Assembly: GCF_000425485.1 (NCBI RefSeq)
Contig: NZ_AUDN01000023.1
Span: 1 to 64,000, forward strand
DNA: 64,000 bases
Source of the DNA: Flavobacterium tegetincola DSM 22377
GTDB lineage: Bacteria; Bacteroidota; Bacteroidia; Flavobacteriales; Flavobacteriaceae
Reading direction: 5' to 3'
Shown here: positions 16,659 to 26,487 of the stretch, one piece after another
How positions within the stretch are numbered: the stretch's first letter is position 1
Layout of the letters: each line of letters opens with the position of its first letter
The notes under the pieces: generated by a model
Database searches by the model: none
What the model saw: the letters and a program-made list of their open reading frames with translations, nothing else
Told to the model about the DNA's origin: nothing
Translations under genes and position numbers: made by a program

Positions 16659-18140
16659 TTAAACTTTTCTTTTTAAAATTCGATTGATAAGTTCTTTTTC
16701 GTTGTAATAAATAAAATAGGTAAACGCAATTAACATCGGAACGCCTACGAAGTAATTTTCTCTGAAAAGATAAAAATAAACTGCCGAAAATAGGATAGAA
16801 ATCCCAAGATAGGAACTGATTTTTTTCATGTCGTACGGAATTGGATAATACTTGTTTCCAAGAACATAGGATATGAACATCATCATTCCATAGGCAACAA
16901 TCGTAGCAATTGCAGCACCCATAAATCCTTGCCCATAATTTTCTTGAAAAACAGGAATCAGTAAAAAGTTTAATACTAAGGTTAAAACAGCACCAACGAT
17001 AGAAATCCAAGCTCCGATATGCGTTTGATTTGTCAATTTATACCAAACCGAAAGATTGGTATAAATTCCTAGAAAAAAGTTTGCCAAAATAATTAGCGGT
17101 ACGACTCCCATTGCATCCCAATATATAGAATTTGGAATCATAATAAATTTTAAAACATCTGCAAAAACTATAATTCCTAACGTCATTAATGAACCGAAAA
17201 TTACAAAATATTTAGTGATCGTTGCATACGTTTGTTTGGCATTTTCATTGGAAGCATAGCTAAAGAAAAATGGTTCAATTCCCAGCGTATATGCTGTACG
17301 AAACAATACCATAAATAAGCCTAATTTATAACAAGCGGCATAAATTCCAACTTGTTCCTCTGCTACATCAGCTGGCAAAAGGTAATTGAGCAAAAGTTTG
17401 TCCACTTGATCATTAATGGCAAAGGCGATTCCTGCAATAAGAATTGGAAATCCATATTTCATCATTCTTTTCCACAGTGAAAAATCAAATTTCCACTTAA
17501 TTTGAAAGTAGTTGGGCACAAGCACAAGGAAAGTCAATAAACTAGCCACAATATTGGAAATGAAAATATAGCCAATTTCGAAATTTTCAAAGTAAATTGA
17601 GCTAATAAGACCCTTTGGACTATCCGAAGCAATTTCAGGTAAGAGAAGTAAAAAGAAAAGATTCAATCCCAAATTAACAACTACATTTCCAATTTTAATT
17701 GCTGCGTAAAATAGCGGTCTTTGGTAGGCTCTTAGCTTTGAAAACGGAATAATAACCAATGCATCTAGAGCCAAAATCCAGATGACATACGTAATGTATT
17801 GCACATCAATTTCAAGAAAATCACTTGCAGAATTCCTGAATAATAAGGCGATGGCTAAAAATGAAATCGTGGTCCAAAAGATAGAAACCATCGAAGTTTC
17901 TACTACTGACTTCTTATTTTCTTCTGTATTGTAGAAACGAAAAAAGGAAGTTTCCATTCCGTAAGCCAATATCACATTGAAGAAAATAATGTAAACAAAA
18001 ATCACACTCACGCGACCGTATTCTTCGGCAGGAAGCAAATCCGTATAAAGCCGAACCAGAATGAAACTCAACATTCGCGGAACGACAGTGGCCAGTCCGT
18101 AAATGGCGGTTTGCTTAAAGAGGTTTTTGAATAATCCCAA
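16659..18140 (-). CDS. polysaccharide/lipid-linked oligosaccharide flippase (MOP superfamily)
   Basis: 493 residues and about 13-14 membrane helices over the whole length, beginning MGLFKNLFKQTAIYGLATVVPRM. This is the Wzx/RfbX-like branch of the MATE/MOP superfamily; it moves lipid-linked sugars across the inner membrane. Placed with dut and the nucleotidyltransferase rather than with the large locus at 45-64 kb, which has its own flippase, so the two probably serve different glycans. Confidence 0.85.
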   Translation of the reverse strand: MGLFKNLFKQTAIYGLATVVPRMLSFILVRLYTDLLPAEEYGRVSVIFVYIIFFNVILAYGMETSFFRFYNTEENKKSVVETSMVSIFWTTISFLAIALLFRNSASDFLEIDVQYITYVIWILALDALVIIPFSKLRAYQRPLFYAAIKIGNVVVNLGLNLFFLLLLPEIASDSPKGLISSIYFENFEIGYIFISNIVASLLTFLVLVPNYFQIKWKFDFSLWKRMMKYGFPILIAGIAFAINDQVDKLLLNYLLPADVAEEQVGIYAACYKLGLFMVLFRTAYTLGIEPFFFSYASNENAKQTYATITKYFVIFGSLMTLGIIVFADVLKFIMIPNSIYWDAMGVVPLIILANFFLGIYTNLSVWYKLTNQTHIGAWISIVGAVLTLVLNFLLIPVFQENYGQGFMGAAIATIVAYGMMMFISYVLGNKYYPIPYDMKKISSYLGISILFSAVYFYLFRENYFVGVPMLIAFTYFIYYNEKELINRILKRKV

Positions 18141-18329
18141 AGTTGCGGTTTTGATTTTTTAGAGTGACAAAGATAGGAAAATTGGATTGGGAATTGGAGC
18201 ATGAAAATCGGAGAATGGACAGCGTAATTTTACAATTCTTTGCTTAGTTAGCTTTTTTAGTAATTGTACTTTCAAATACAAGATTTGAAACCAATTCAAC
18301 TTAAAAAATTATATTGATGTGCTTAAAAT

Positions 18330-18380
18330 AAAAATTTCTTTCTAACAGGATTTTAAGCATCCCGTTAGAAAGAAATTTTT
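18330..18380. terminator. strong bidirectional terminator after the lactone operon
   Basis: A perfect 17-bp stem (18330-18346 with 18364-18380) built on AAAAATTTCTTTCTAAC. It lies 60 bases after the aldehyde dehydrogenase stop and separates the operon from the flippase gene. The rest of 18141-18439 holds no gene. Confidence 0.85.
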
Positions 18381-18439
18381 AACTTCAAAAAGAAGTTTTA
18401 GCGAACTCTACTTCTTTGTGATTCGTTGGATTTCCAAAT

Positions 18440-19885
18440 TTATTTCACATTTCCAGTACAAATATATTTGAGAACCACAAAATCATCTAATCCATAAACC
18501 GAACCTTCGCGACCTTGACCCGATTGCTTGATACCGCCAAATGGCGCAACTTCTGTCGAAATTAGTCCGGCATTAAGTCCTACCATTCCGTATTCTAAAG
18601 CTTCACTTACTCTAATGGAACGGTTAAGATCATTGGTGTAAAAATAAGATGCAAGACCAAATTCGGTATCATTGGCCATTTCAATTGCTTCTTCTTCCGT
18701 TTTGAATTTAAAAATTGGAGCAATTGGGCCGAAAATTTCCTCTTTGGCAAATCGCATTTTGTTCGTCGCATTTGCAATTATGGTTGGTTCGAAGAAATAC
18801 GCATCGATTTTGGAACCACCTAATTTTATAGATCCGCCATTTTCTTTGGCATCAGCTACAAACTCCACCATTTTGGCAATCGCTTTCTCGTCAATTAAAG
18901 GACCAAAATTGACTCCTTCGTCAAGACCATTTCCGATTTTTAAATTCTTAACTTCTTCAACAAATAACTTTACGAATTCGTCATGAACTTCTTCTTGCAC
19001 TAAAAATCTGTTGATACAAACACATGTTTGTCCAGAAAATCTAAACTTCCCAGCAATAGCACCTTGCACTGCTTCTTGCAGGTTGGCATCTTTAAATACA
19101 ATGAAAGGTGCATTTCCACCAAGTTCTAAGCTAAGTTTCTTGAGACCTTCACTGCATTGCTGCATGAGTATTTTTCCAACTCTTGTTGACCCCGTGAACG
19201 ATATTTTGGCTACTTTAGGATTTTCACAAAGTTCTTTTCCCATTGCTGATGAATCAGCACCCACAACCACGTTTACAACTCCTTTTGGAAATCCAGCTTC
19301 ATGTGCTAATTGAGCCAATGCTAAAGCGGTAAAAGGCGTCATAATACTTGGACGAACAATTACAGAACATCCCACGGAAAGAGCAGGTGCTATTTTTCTA
19401 GTAATCATCGCAATTGGGAAATTCCAAGGTGTAATTGCCCCTACAACTCCGATGGGCTAGCGAATTACAGAAATACGACGATCTTCAGTAAAACCTGGAA
19501 TCACTGTTCCGTTGTTACGCTTGGCTTGCTCTGCAAACCATTGAATGAAAGAGGCACCATAACCAATTTCTCCCTTGCATTCTTCAAGTGGTTTGCCTGA
19601 TTCTAAGGCCATAATATGTGCTATGGCCTCTTTGTTTTCCATAATCAGATCAAACCACTTCATCAAAATGATGGATCGGTCTTTTGCAGTCTTCCTTTTC
19701 CAAATTGGAAATGCTAGATGTGCTGCATCAATAGCTTCCTTCATCGTAGTGACATTACTGTTGTCTACTTGGCCAACAATAGAACCGTCAGCAGGATTAT
19801 TTACATCAATTTTATCTGCTTTATTCTCTTTCCATTCGCCATTTACGTAGGATTGATGGAACATTAAATCTTTATACGTTTTCAT
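18440..19885 (-). pseudogene. succinate-semialdehyde dehydrogenase with in-frame amber codon
   Basis: One 482-codon frame, the length of GabD, interrupted only by TAG at codon 143 (plus 19457-19459), where family members read VI-K/R-QPIGVVGAITPWNFP; a single base change explains it. All else is intact: LELGG (Glu about codon 254), SGQTC (catalytic Cys about 288) and the C-terminal GIKQSGQGREG. It would oxidise succinate semialdehyde to succinate. Third gene of the lactonase/alcohol dehydrogenase operon, matching attK/blcA. The stop could be recent inactivation or a base-call error. The piece starting at 19408 keeps both catalytic residues but lacks much of the N-terminal cofactor-binding domain. 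Confidence 0.85.
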
Positions 19886-20019
19886 AGTATTCTAACCTTT
19901 TTAGTCTGATTACAAAATAGTACCCTTTTTATAAAGGAAAGCTATTTCTATTATTCTAAGTAAAAATAAGCTGTCTGTTAATTTCATTTTCAAATTTATA
20001 CCTCTTAAAAAAAGTAGTA

Positions 20020-21147
20020 TTAATCGAAAATTATCACTTGCCGAATCGCCTCTCCAGCCGCAAGTCTTTCAAAACCTTCATTTATATCTTCTAGCCTCAA
20101 ACGGTGCGTAATTAATTTTTCTACAGGAAGTCGACCCGCTTGATACATTGCCATAAAATTTGGAATATCCACTTTTGGAGCACCACTACCTAGGTAGCAA
20201 CCCTTCAACGTTTTTTCTTGTCCCACTAACGTTAATGGATTAAGTGATAATCGAGCATCGGGATTTGGCAAAGCACCAGTAACCGTTCGGCCACCTCGAT
20301 TTGTGGCATTAAAAGCAAAATCTAAAGCGGGCATTGCTCCAGCAAATTCAACCGAAATATCTGGTCCGTCATCAGTCATTGTTTTTACTTGCTCTAAAGC
20401 CCCTTTCTCACCAGAATTTACCACTTCGTCTGCACCAAAATCCTTGGCTACATCTAGTTTATACTGGCTAATATCTGCAGCAATAATTTTTGAAGCTCCA
20501 GCGGCTTTTGCACCCAAAATCGCAGACAATCCAACTCCACCAAGACCTACAACCATAATAGATTCGCCAGCATGCATTTTTGCAGTATTTACAACTGCAC
20601 CAACGCCTGTCAAAACTGCGCAGCCAAATACGGCTGCAACTTCAAAAGGAATTTTCTTGTCAATTTTAACTAACGAATGGATGGAAGCCACAGAATAATC
20701 TGCAAAACCAGATACTCCTAAATGGTGATAGTAATATTCTCCGTCTTTCTTGATTTTTCGTTCACCATTTAACAGCGTTCCTGCAGCATTAGCCGCGGCT
20801 CCTGGTTCACAAAGTGCAGCTCTTCCCGATTGGCAATATTTACAGTGTCCACACGAAGGTAAAAAGGCAAAGACAACATGATCTCCGACTTCAAATCCCT
20901 TCACGTGGTCTCCCACTTTTTCTATAATTCCGGCAGCCTCATGACCTAGAACCATCGGAACGGGCCTAGGTCTATTACCATCTACGACAGATAAATCAGA
21001 GTGGCAAATTCCAGCAGCTTTAATTTTGACTAAAACTTCCTCGTATCCAGGATCTTCTAATTCTACTTCTTCAATTACTAATGGTTTGGTTTCGGTATAC
21101 GGTCTTTCATGACCTATTTTATGTAGTACTACAGCTCTTGTTTTCAT
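20020..21147 (-). CDS. zinc-dependent alcohol dehydrogenase (AttL/BlcB-like)
   Basis: 375 residues, medium-chain dehydrogenase. Catalytic zinc ligands Cys48 (AGICHSD) and His69-Glu70 (GHEAAG), structural zinc Cys99/102/105/113 (CGHCKYCQSGRAALC) and the cofactor loop GLGGVG (about 199-204) are all present. By position between lactonase and SSADH it should oxidise 4-hydroxybutyrate to succinate semialdehyde, as BlcB does in Agrobacterium; a general formaldehyde/glutathione or aryl-alcohol role is the alternative. It follows the lactonase by 11 bases. Confidence 0.82.
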   Translation of the reverse strand: MKTRAVVLHKIGHERPYTETKPLVIEEVELEDPGYEEVLVKIKAAGICHSDLSVVDGNRPRPVPMVLGHEAAGIIEKVGDHVKGFEVGDHVVFAFLPSCGHCKYCQSGRAALCEPGAAANAAGTLLNGERKIKKDGEYYYHHLGVSGFADYSVASIHSLVKIDKKIPFEVAAVFGCAVLTGVGAVVNTAKMHAGESIMVVGLGGVGLSAILGAKAAGASKIIAADISQYKLDVAKDFGADEVVNSGEKGALEQVKTMTDDGPDISVEFAGAMPALDFAFNATNRGGRTVTGALPNPDARLSLNPLTLVGQEKTLKGCYLGSGAPKVDIPNFMAMYQAGRLPVEKLITHRLRLEDINEGFERLAAGEAIRQVIIFD

Positions 21148-21158
21148 AATTCGGAATT

Positions 21159-21953
21159 TTATTTATAATATTCTTCTGGTCCTTTTTTGAATTTTTTCCA
21201 AGCGTCTGGATCGTGACCGGTTACGACTAGTGCATCGTGAACAGAAGCAATTTCTCTTAATTTTGCAACAGAACGTACCGAATCTACCGCCGAAGCCAAG
21301 AATCCAGGTAATGCTTTATCTTCAAAATGGTCTGTGGTATATGCCGCATCTACGGTAAGTAGTATCGACCCATCTTGAGGTAGCGTAATCAAAAAGCTAC
21401 AGTGGCCGGGAGAATGACCTGGAGTTGGAATCATTTTAATAACACCATCATCAAAAACGTCATAAATTTCGTTTCCTTCAATTTCTAAAAAGTTCCACTT
21501 TAAACCGGGACGATCAAAATCTTTTCTAATATATCCGCCTGCTGCAAACCAATCTGCGGTAAAAGCATACTCATATTCTTTCCTTTGAACAATGTGCATG
21601 GCATTTGGAAATCTTCCAGTAGCACCGGTATGATCTAAGTGGAGATGTGACTGCAACACATATTTAATAGAGTTTGGATCAATACCCAAACTTTTTATCA
21701 CATTGACACATCCTTCGGCTTCTGTCATAACAGGCCAATACACTTCCGTAATTCCGCCCCAATGTTCAATTGGATTTGTAGCACATTCAACGGCATTTCC
21801 ACCATCGATAATTACATTTCCTTTTGGATGCGTAATTAGGTACCACGGCACCGGAATCTCATACGGATCCAAGGACGCATTCATTTTAATGTTGTTTTCT
21901 TTACATTTCAAAACACCTGTCTGAAACATATACAATTTAATTTCTGAGCTCAT
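21159..21953 (-). CDS. N-acyl homoserine / gamma-butyrolactone lactonase (AttM/BlcC-like)
   Basis: 264 residues, metallo-beta-lactamase fold. The dinuclear zinc site is complete: HLHLDH (103-108), His180 (TPGHSPGH), Asp202 (VDAAY) and His247 (VTGHD). AttM/BlcC and AiiB share these motifs and open gamma-butyrolactone or acyl-homoserine lactone rings. No signal peptide; cytoplasmic. First gene of the operon, so its product 4-hydroxybutyrate could feed the next two enzymes. Quorum quenching is possible but the operon argues for lactone catabolism. Confidence 0.82.
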   Translation of the reverse strand: MSSEIKLYMFQTGVLKCKENNIKMNASLDPYEIPVPWYLITHPKGNVIIDGGNAVECATNPIEHWGGITEVYWPVMTEAEGCVNVIKSLGIDPNSIKYVLQSHLHLDHTGATGRFPNAMHIVQRKEYEYAFTADWFAAGGYIRKDFDRPGLKWNFLEIEGNEIYDVFDDGVIKMIPTPGHSPGHCSFLITLPQDGSILLTVDAAYTTDHFEDKALPGFLASAVDSVRSVAKLREIASVHDALVVTGHDPDAWKKFKKGPEEYYK

Positions 21954-22005
21954 ATTTTAATAATTTTAAAAGTGGTTAATAGTAGAAAATTATATGATTA
22001 GAATT

Positions 22006-22072
22006 GTCATCAATTTAAAAATAATCTATTGATGACTATCCCAAATATACTAAAAGTAAGTCACCCAGAAAT
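22006..22072 (-). promoter_or_regulatory. promoter and operator-like palindrome of the lactone operon
   Basis: On the minus strand TATATTTG (22042-22049) follows a TTTC element by 18 bases. The expected start of transcription falls on a perfect 9-bp inverted repeat, GTCATCAAT (22006-22014) and ATTGATGAC (22028-22036), spaced by 13. A repressor bound there would block initiation; alternatively it is a stem in the leader mRNA. Confidence 0.5.
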
Positions 22073-22132
22073 AAATTTTGAGCACGTCTTAACTGTAAGA
22101 GGAAACATTTAACTATTCTATAACTATAGACC

Positions 22133-22170
22133 ACTACACGAAATATCCTTGAATAATGTAGAACTACACG
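22133..22170. repeat. paired ACTACACG direct repeats, 30 bp apart
   Basis: ACTACACG occurs at 22133-22140 and 22163-22170, exactly three helical turns apart and 60-100 bases upstream of the lactone operon -33 element. Downstream bases also agree (WAWTAT). This is where an activator would bind; the role is inference. Confidence 0.4.
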
Positions 22171-22214
22171 TATTATACTATTGAATTATAGATACATATA
22201 TTCCAGATTTATAA

Positions 22215-22463
22215 TCAGTAAACACTAAGTATGACTTAAATTTAAGATTTCGAAGCGTTTGTGATTTTAAGCTATCATTTGAACTAAAACTTAAAATTAT
22301 TGCGTGTGACTACTTCGCGTACTCGAATGCTACCACTATTTTCCGTATGATGAAAGTGGAAAATGAAGTATTCTTTAATCTTTGGCAAGAGCCAAATCTA
22401 TATAAAGTTGAACGAAAATATAATCCATTATTTGAGGATCAGCAATTGTTCTTCAATAAATAG
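22215..22463 (+). pseudogene. possible gene remnant, divergent from the lactone operon
   Basis: An open stretch of about 82 codons without a start codon ends ...NLWQEPNLYKVERKYNPLFEDQQLFFNK at TAG 22461-22463. It reads like the C-terminus of a protein, but I recognise no family and the sequence upstream is AT-rich and closed. It fills the 642-base gap before atpG together with the promoter elements above. It could be all that remains of a divergent regulator or enzyme. Confidence 0.35.
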
Positions 22464-22542
22464 CGGTTTGCTAAAAAAGAGTTCTAATTGAAGGAGTTTC
22501 AATGCAGTTTGGTAAGAAACGCAACTACTAATTTACGCCAAT

Positions 22543-22570
22543 AAAAAAAGAGCCAACATTTGTTGGCTCT
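22543..22570 (-). terminator. terminator of the ATP synthase operon
   Basis: Perfect 10-bp stem AGAGCCAACA/TGTTGGCTCT (22549-22558, 22561-22570) followed on the minus strand by seven T, 26 bases after the atpG stop. Confidence 0.9.
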
Positions 22571-22595
22571 CATCTATAAAATATTTGAATAAAAA

Positions 22596-23456
22596 TTATC
22601 CAGCTAATGCTTCTGCACCACCAACAATTTCTAAAATTTCATTTGTAATTGCAGCTTGACGTGCTTTGTTATACGTCAACTTCAGTTGATTTCTCAATTC
22701 TGTTGCGTTATCCGTTGCTTTGTGCATAGCCGTCATACGAGCTCCGTGTTCTGAAGCGAAAGAATCTCTGATTCCTTTATACAATTGTGTTTTTAACGAT
22801 TTAGGAATCAATGTCAAAAGAATTTCTTCTTTCTCTGGTTCGTAAAGGTAATCCACATTTGTAGCTGCTGCAGTAGTAACAATTGGTGCAAGAGGCAAAA
22901 ACTGCTCTGTCATTACAATTTGAGTTGCTGCATTTTTAAATTGATTGTAAACCAATTCAATTCTATCGTACTGACCTGATAAGAATTTTTGTGTCAAATC
23001 ATCTGCAATTTCAGCAACATTTTCGAAGGTTAGATTGTCGAAAATAGCGCTTTTATTTTCGGTGATGGAACACGTTTTAGTCAATACGTCATTACCTTTT
23101 TTACCAATTGCATAAACATCTACATTTTTACCTGCGTAAAATTCCGTTCGACTTTTGATGGCTTTAATAACATTGGTATTAAAAGCACCACACAAACCTC
23201 TGTTTGATGTAATAGCAACTAGCAAAACATTGTTTACTTCGCGTTGCGTTGTAAATTCTCCACCCACATCTCCGTCAAGAGTTGCAGAAAGATTTTGCAA
23301 TAATTCGGTTAACTTTTCGGCATAAGGTCGCATCGCTGTAATGGCGTCTTGTGCCTTTTTCAACTTTGCTGCAGAAACCATTTTCATCGCAGAAGTGATC
23401 TGCATCGTTGATGAAACGGAAGTAATTCTATTACGGATTTCCTTTAAATTTGCCAT
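22596..23456 (-). CDS. atpG: ATP synthase F1 gamma subunit
   Basis: 286 residues. It begins MANLKEIRNRITSVSSTMQITSAMKMVSAAKLKKAQ, the conserved N-terminal helix of the rotor shaft, and ends with the second shaft helix (ARQAAITNEILEIVGGAEAL). Gamma turns inside the alpha3-beta3 head and couples proton flow to catalysis. Last gene of the operon. Confidence 0.96.
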   Translation of the reverse strand: MANLKEIRNRITSVSSTMQITSAMKMVSAAKLKKAQDAITAMRPYAEKLTELLQNLSATLDGDVGGEFTTQREVNNVLLVAITSNRGLCGAFNTNVIKAIKSRTEFYAGKNVDVYAIGKKGNDVLTKTCSITENKSAIFDNLTFENVAEIADDLTQKFLSGQYDRIELVYNQFKNAATQIVMTEQFLPLAPIVTTAAATNVDYLYEPEKEEILLTLIPKSLKTQLYKGIRDSFASEHGARMTAMHKATDNATELRNQLKLTYNKARQAAITNEILEIVGGAEALAG

Positions 23457-23475
23457 CTTTATTGTATTAAGACGT

Positions 23476-23520
23476 AAGTATTAAGTATTAAGTACCGTGA
23501 TAATCTTGATACTTAATACT
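23476..23520. repeat. hairpin between atpA and atpG
   Basis: AGTATTAAGTA (23484-23494) pairs perfectly with TACTTAATACT (23510-23520) around a 15-base loop, and the left arm is preceded by another copy of ATTAAGT. Related CTTGATACTTAA / CTTAATACT sequence occurs at 37300-37372, so this is probably a dispersed repeat inside the operon. Confidence 0.5.
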
Positions 23521-23538
23521 ATTTACTTAGTACTTTTT

Positions 23539-25116
23539 TTAGTTATATTTTGCTGAAACTTCTTTAGCTACACTTTCGATAACACCAGTAATCTTGTCAT
23601 CTAATTTTCCTGCTTTCAAAGCATCTAATGTGTCTCTGTGTTTGTTGTTCAAGAAGTCTAAGAAATCTCTTTCAAACTCTCTTACTTTATTTACAGGAAC
23701 ATTTCTCAACAAGTTTTTAGAACCTGCATAGATAATAGCTACTTGATCTTCTACAGTATAAGGATCATTTAAACCTTGTTTCAAGATTTCAACGTTTCTT
23801 CTACCTTTTTCAATTACGTTTAAAGTAACTGCATCCAAATCAGAACCGAATTTTGCAAACGCTTCCAATTCACGGAATTGTGCTTGATCCAATTTCAAAG
23901 TACCTGCTACTTTTTTCATTGATTTAATTTGTGCATTTCCTCCAACACGAGATACTGAAATACCTACGTTAATTGCTGGACGAACTCCTGAGTTAAACAA
24001 ATCTCCATCAAGGAAAATCTGACCATCAGTAATCGAAATTACATTTGTTGGAATATATGCAGAAACGTCACCCGCTTGAGTTTCGATAATTGGCAAAGCT
24101 GTTAACGAACCACCACCTTTAACGATTCCTTTGATAGAATCTGGTAAGTCATTCATGTTTCTTGCAATTTCATCGTTCGCGATTACTTTACAAGCTCTTT
24201 CTAATAAACGAGAGTGTAAGTAGAAAACGTCACCAGGGTAAGCCTCACGTCCTGGAGGTCTTCTTAACAAAAGAGATACCTCACGGTAAGCAACTGCTTG
24301 TTTAGATAAATCATCATAAACAATTAATGCTGGACGACCAGAATCTCTAAAGTACTCACCAATTGCAGCACCTGCCATTGGAGCATATACTTGCATTGGA
24401 GCTGGATCAGAAGCATTTGCAGCAACAATAACTGTATAAGCCATTGCACCTTTTTCTTCTAACATTTTAGCGATTCCTGCTACAGTAGACGCTTTTTGTC
24501 CAATTGCAACATATATACAGAATACAGGTTTTCCTGCATCGTAAAATTCTTTTTGATTCAAAATGGTATCAATACAAACAGTAGATTTACCAGTTTGACG
24601 GTCACCAATTACAAGCTCTCTTTGTCCACGACCCACTGGGATCATAGCATCAACCGCTTTAATACCTGTTTGAAGAGGTTCAGTAACGGGCTGACGGAAG
24701 ATAACTCCAGGAGCTTTTCTTTCTAATGGCATTTCGTATAAAGTTCCACCAATTGGTCCTTTTCCATCAATTGGAAAACCAAGAGTGTTCACTACACGTC
24801 CTACCATTTCTTCACCAACTTTAAGCGAAGCAATTCTTTGTGTTCTTTTTGCAGTTGATCCTTCTTTGATACCTGTTGATGGTCCTAAAAGTACCACACC
24901 TACGTTATCTTCTTCAAGGTTCAAAACAATTGCTTCAAGTCCATTATCGAATTCTACTAATTCTCCATATTGAACATTTGATAACCCGTAAATACGAGCG
25001 ATACCATCTCCAACATTTAGAACTGTTCCTACTTCTTCAAGCGTTGCACCAGATTGAAAACCTTCTACTTGCTTTTTTAATATTGCTGAAATTTCAGCTG
25101 GGTTAATGTCCGCCAT
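23539..25116 (-). CDS. atpA: ATP synthase F1 alpha subunit
   Basis: 525 residues. P-loop GDRQTGKST near 170-178, the regulatory/structural site; conserved RELVIGDRQ and [10 protein letters not shown] context; and [19 protein letters not shown] toward the C-terminal domain. Three copies alternate with beta in the F1 head. The beta and epsilon genes are not in this operon, as is usual in Bacteroidota where atpDC lie elsewhere. Confidence 0.97.
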   Translation of the reverse strand: MADINPAEISAILKKQVEGFQSGATLEEVGTVLNVGDGIARIYGLSNVQYGELVEFDNGLEAIVLNLEEDNVGVVLLGPSTGIKEGSTAKRTQRIASLKVGEEMVGRVVNTLGFPIDGKGPIGGTLYEMPLERKAPGVIFRQPVTEPLQTGIKAVDAMIPVGRGQRELVIGDRQTGKSTVCIDTILNQKEFYDAGKPVFCIYVAIGQKASTVAGIAKMLEEKGAMAYTVIVAANASDPAPMQVYAPMAGAAIGEYFRDSGRPALIVYDDLSKQAVAYREVSLLLRRPPGREAYPGDVFYLHSRLLERACKVIANDEIARNMNDLPDSIKGIVKGGGSLTALPIIETQAGDVSAYIPTNVISITDGQIFLDGDLFNSGVRPAINVGISVSRVGGNAQIKSMKKVAGTLKLDQAQFRELEAFAKFGSDLDAVTLNVIEKGRRNVEILKQGLNDPYTVEDQVAIIYAGSKNLLRNVPVNKVREFERDFLDFLNNKHRDTLDALKAGKLDDKITGVIESVAKEVSAKYN

Positions 25117-25130
25117 AATTATATAAATAA

Positions 25131-25664
25131 CTAGTTACTTAATTCTCTTTTTAAAACGTGTAAACTGTTGGCAATTGAAGCATTATATTGCTTGTCGCCT
25201 ATTCTTAAAATAAAACCTCCAATAATGGATTCGTCTACAATATTATGTAGCGTTACGGTTTTAGTTGTAAATTCTTTGACTTTTGCCAATACTTTAGCTT
25301 CTAAATCATCTGTCAAAGGAAATGCTGTTGTTACTTCTGCAGTTTCAACATTGTTTACTTCGTCTAATAATTTTTTATACTCAAGTGCAATCGCTTCCAA
25401 AATTCCAAATCTCTTGTTCACAAATAGTAAGTGAAACAATGATTTTGTGGTAGCGTTTGTTGAAGCAAAAACTTCTAACAATGCTCCTTCTTTATTATTA
25501 GCACCAATCGTCGGGCTTTTAATAAAGTTTTGCAATTCTTGATTGCTATTGATTGTAGATGCAATCAATTGCATATCCGCACCCACTTCTTGAACTGCAC
25601 CTTTATCGTGTGCGATGTCTAAAATTGCTTTGGCATATCTAATAGCTGCTCTTGTACTTGCCAT
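25131..25664 (-). CDS. atpH: ATP synthase F1 delta subunit
   Basis: 177 residues, OSCP/delta family. It starts [23 protein letters not shown] and ends with the conserved [29 protein letters not shown] segment. It connects the F1 head to the b-subunit stator. Sits 4 bases after atpF and 14 before atpA. Confidence 0.94.
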   Translation of the reverse strand: MASTRAAIRYAKAILDIAHDKGAVQEVGADMQLIASTINSNQELQNFIKSPTIGANNKEGALLEVFASTNATTKSLFHLLFVNKRFGILEAIALEYKKLLDEVNNVETAEVTTAFPLTDDLEAKVLAKVKEFTTKTVTLHNIVDESIIGGFILRIGDKQYNASIANSLHVLKRELSN

Positions 25665-25668
25665 AGTA

Positions 25669-26160
25669 TTAGTTTAAGGTAACGTCACCTAACATTTTCT
25701 CAACCAATTGCTTTTGTGAGTCTTTGTTAGCTAATTCTGTTTTCAATAATTTTTCAGCAATCTCTAAAGATAAAGTAGAAACTTGCGCTTTCAATTCTGA
25801 CATTGCAGCATTTTTCTCTGCATTGATAGCCAATTTTGCTTGCTCAATCATTCTAGCACCTTCAGCTTGTGCGTCATTTTTAGAATCAGCAATCATTTTC
25901 TCTCTCATTTCACGTGCTTCTTTTAGCATCGCGTCACGTTCCATTCTTGCTTCTTGTAAGATTCTTTCGTTTGTAGCGGTAAGATCTTGCATTTCTCTAC
26001 GAGCTGCTTCTGCAGATTGCAAAGCATTATTGATCGACTCTTCGCGACTTTTTACGGCTCCTAAAATAGGTTTCCAAGCAAATTTTTTCAATAATAGAAA
26101 AAAGATGATGAACACTGTAGTAGTCCAAAAAATTAAACTCTCTGGTGAAGTAAAATTCAT
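25669..26160 (-). CDS. atpF: ATP synthase F0 b subunit
   Basis: 163 residues: one N-terminal membrane helix (about 8-26, LIFWTTTVFIIFFLLLKKF) followed by a long charged coiled coil (ALQSAEAARREMQDL...). This is the peripheral stalk that holds F1 against the a subunit. Begins after a hairpin that separates it from atpE. Confidence 0.94.
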   Translation of the reverse strand: MNFTSPESLIFWTTTVFIIFFLLLKKFAWKPILGAVKSREESINNALQSAEAARREMQDLTATNERILQEARMERDAMLKEAREMREKMIADSKNDAQAEGARMIEQAKLAINAEKNAAMSELKAQVSTLSLEIAEKLLKTELANKDSQKQLVEKMLGDVTLN

Positions 26161-26200
26161 ATAGTTATATTTAAAATATTTTTTTTCAATTTAGAAATAA

Positions 26201-26233
26201 AAACTTCCTGAAGCCAACCGCTACAGGAAGTTT
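26201..26233 (-). terminator. hairpin after atpE (attenuator or processing site)
   Basis: Perfect 10-bp stem AAACTTCCTG (26201-26210) and CAGGAAGTTT (26224-26233) with a 13-base loop, followed on the minus strand by TTATTT. It begins 10 bases after the atpE stop. Partial termination or mRNA protection here would raise the c subunit over the downstream genes. Confidence 0.6.
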
Positions 26234-26242
26234 AAATTTTAA

Positions 26243-26464
<222 letters not shown>

Positions 26465-26487
26465 TTAATAAAAAAATAAAATACGTA

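Noticed and set aside
22042..22049. A riboswitch in the leader of the lactone operon
   Set aside because: The leader is only about 80 bases with a single stem; an operator explains it more simply.
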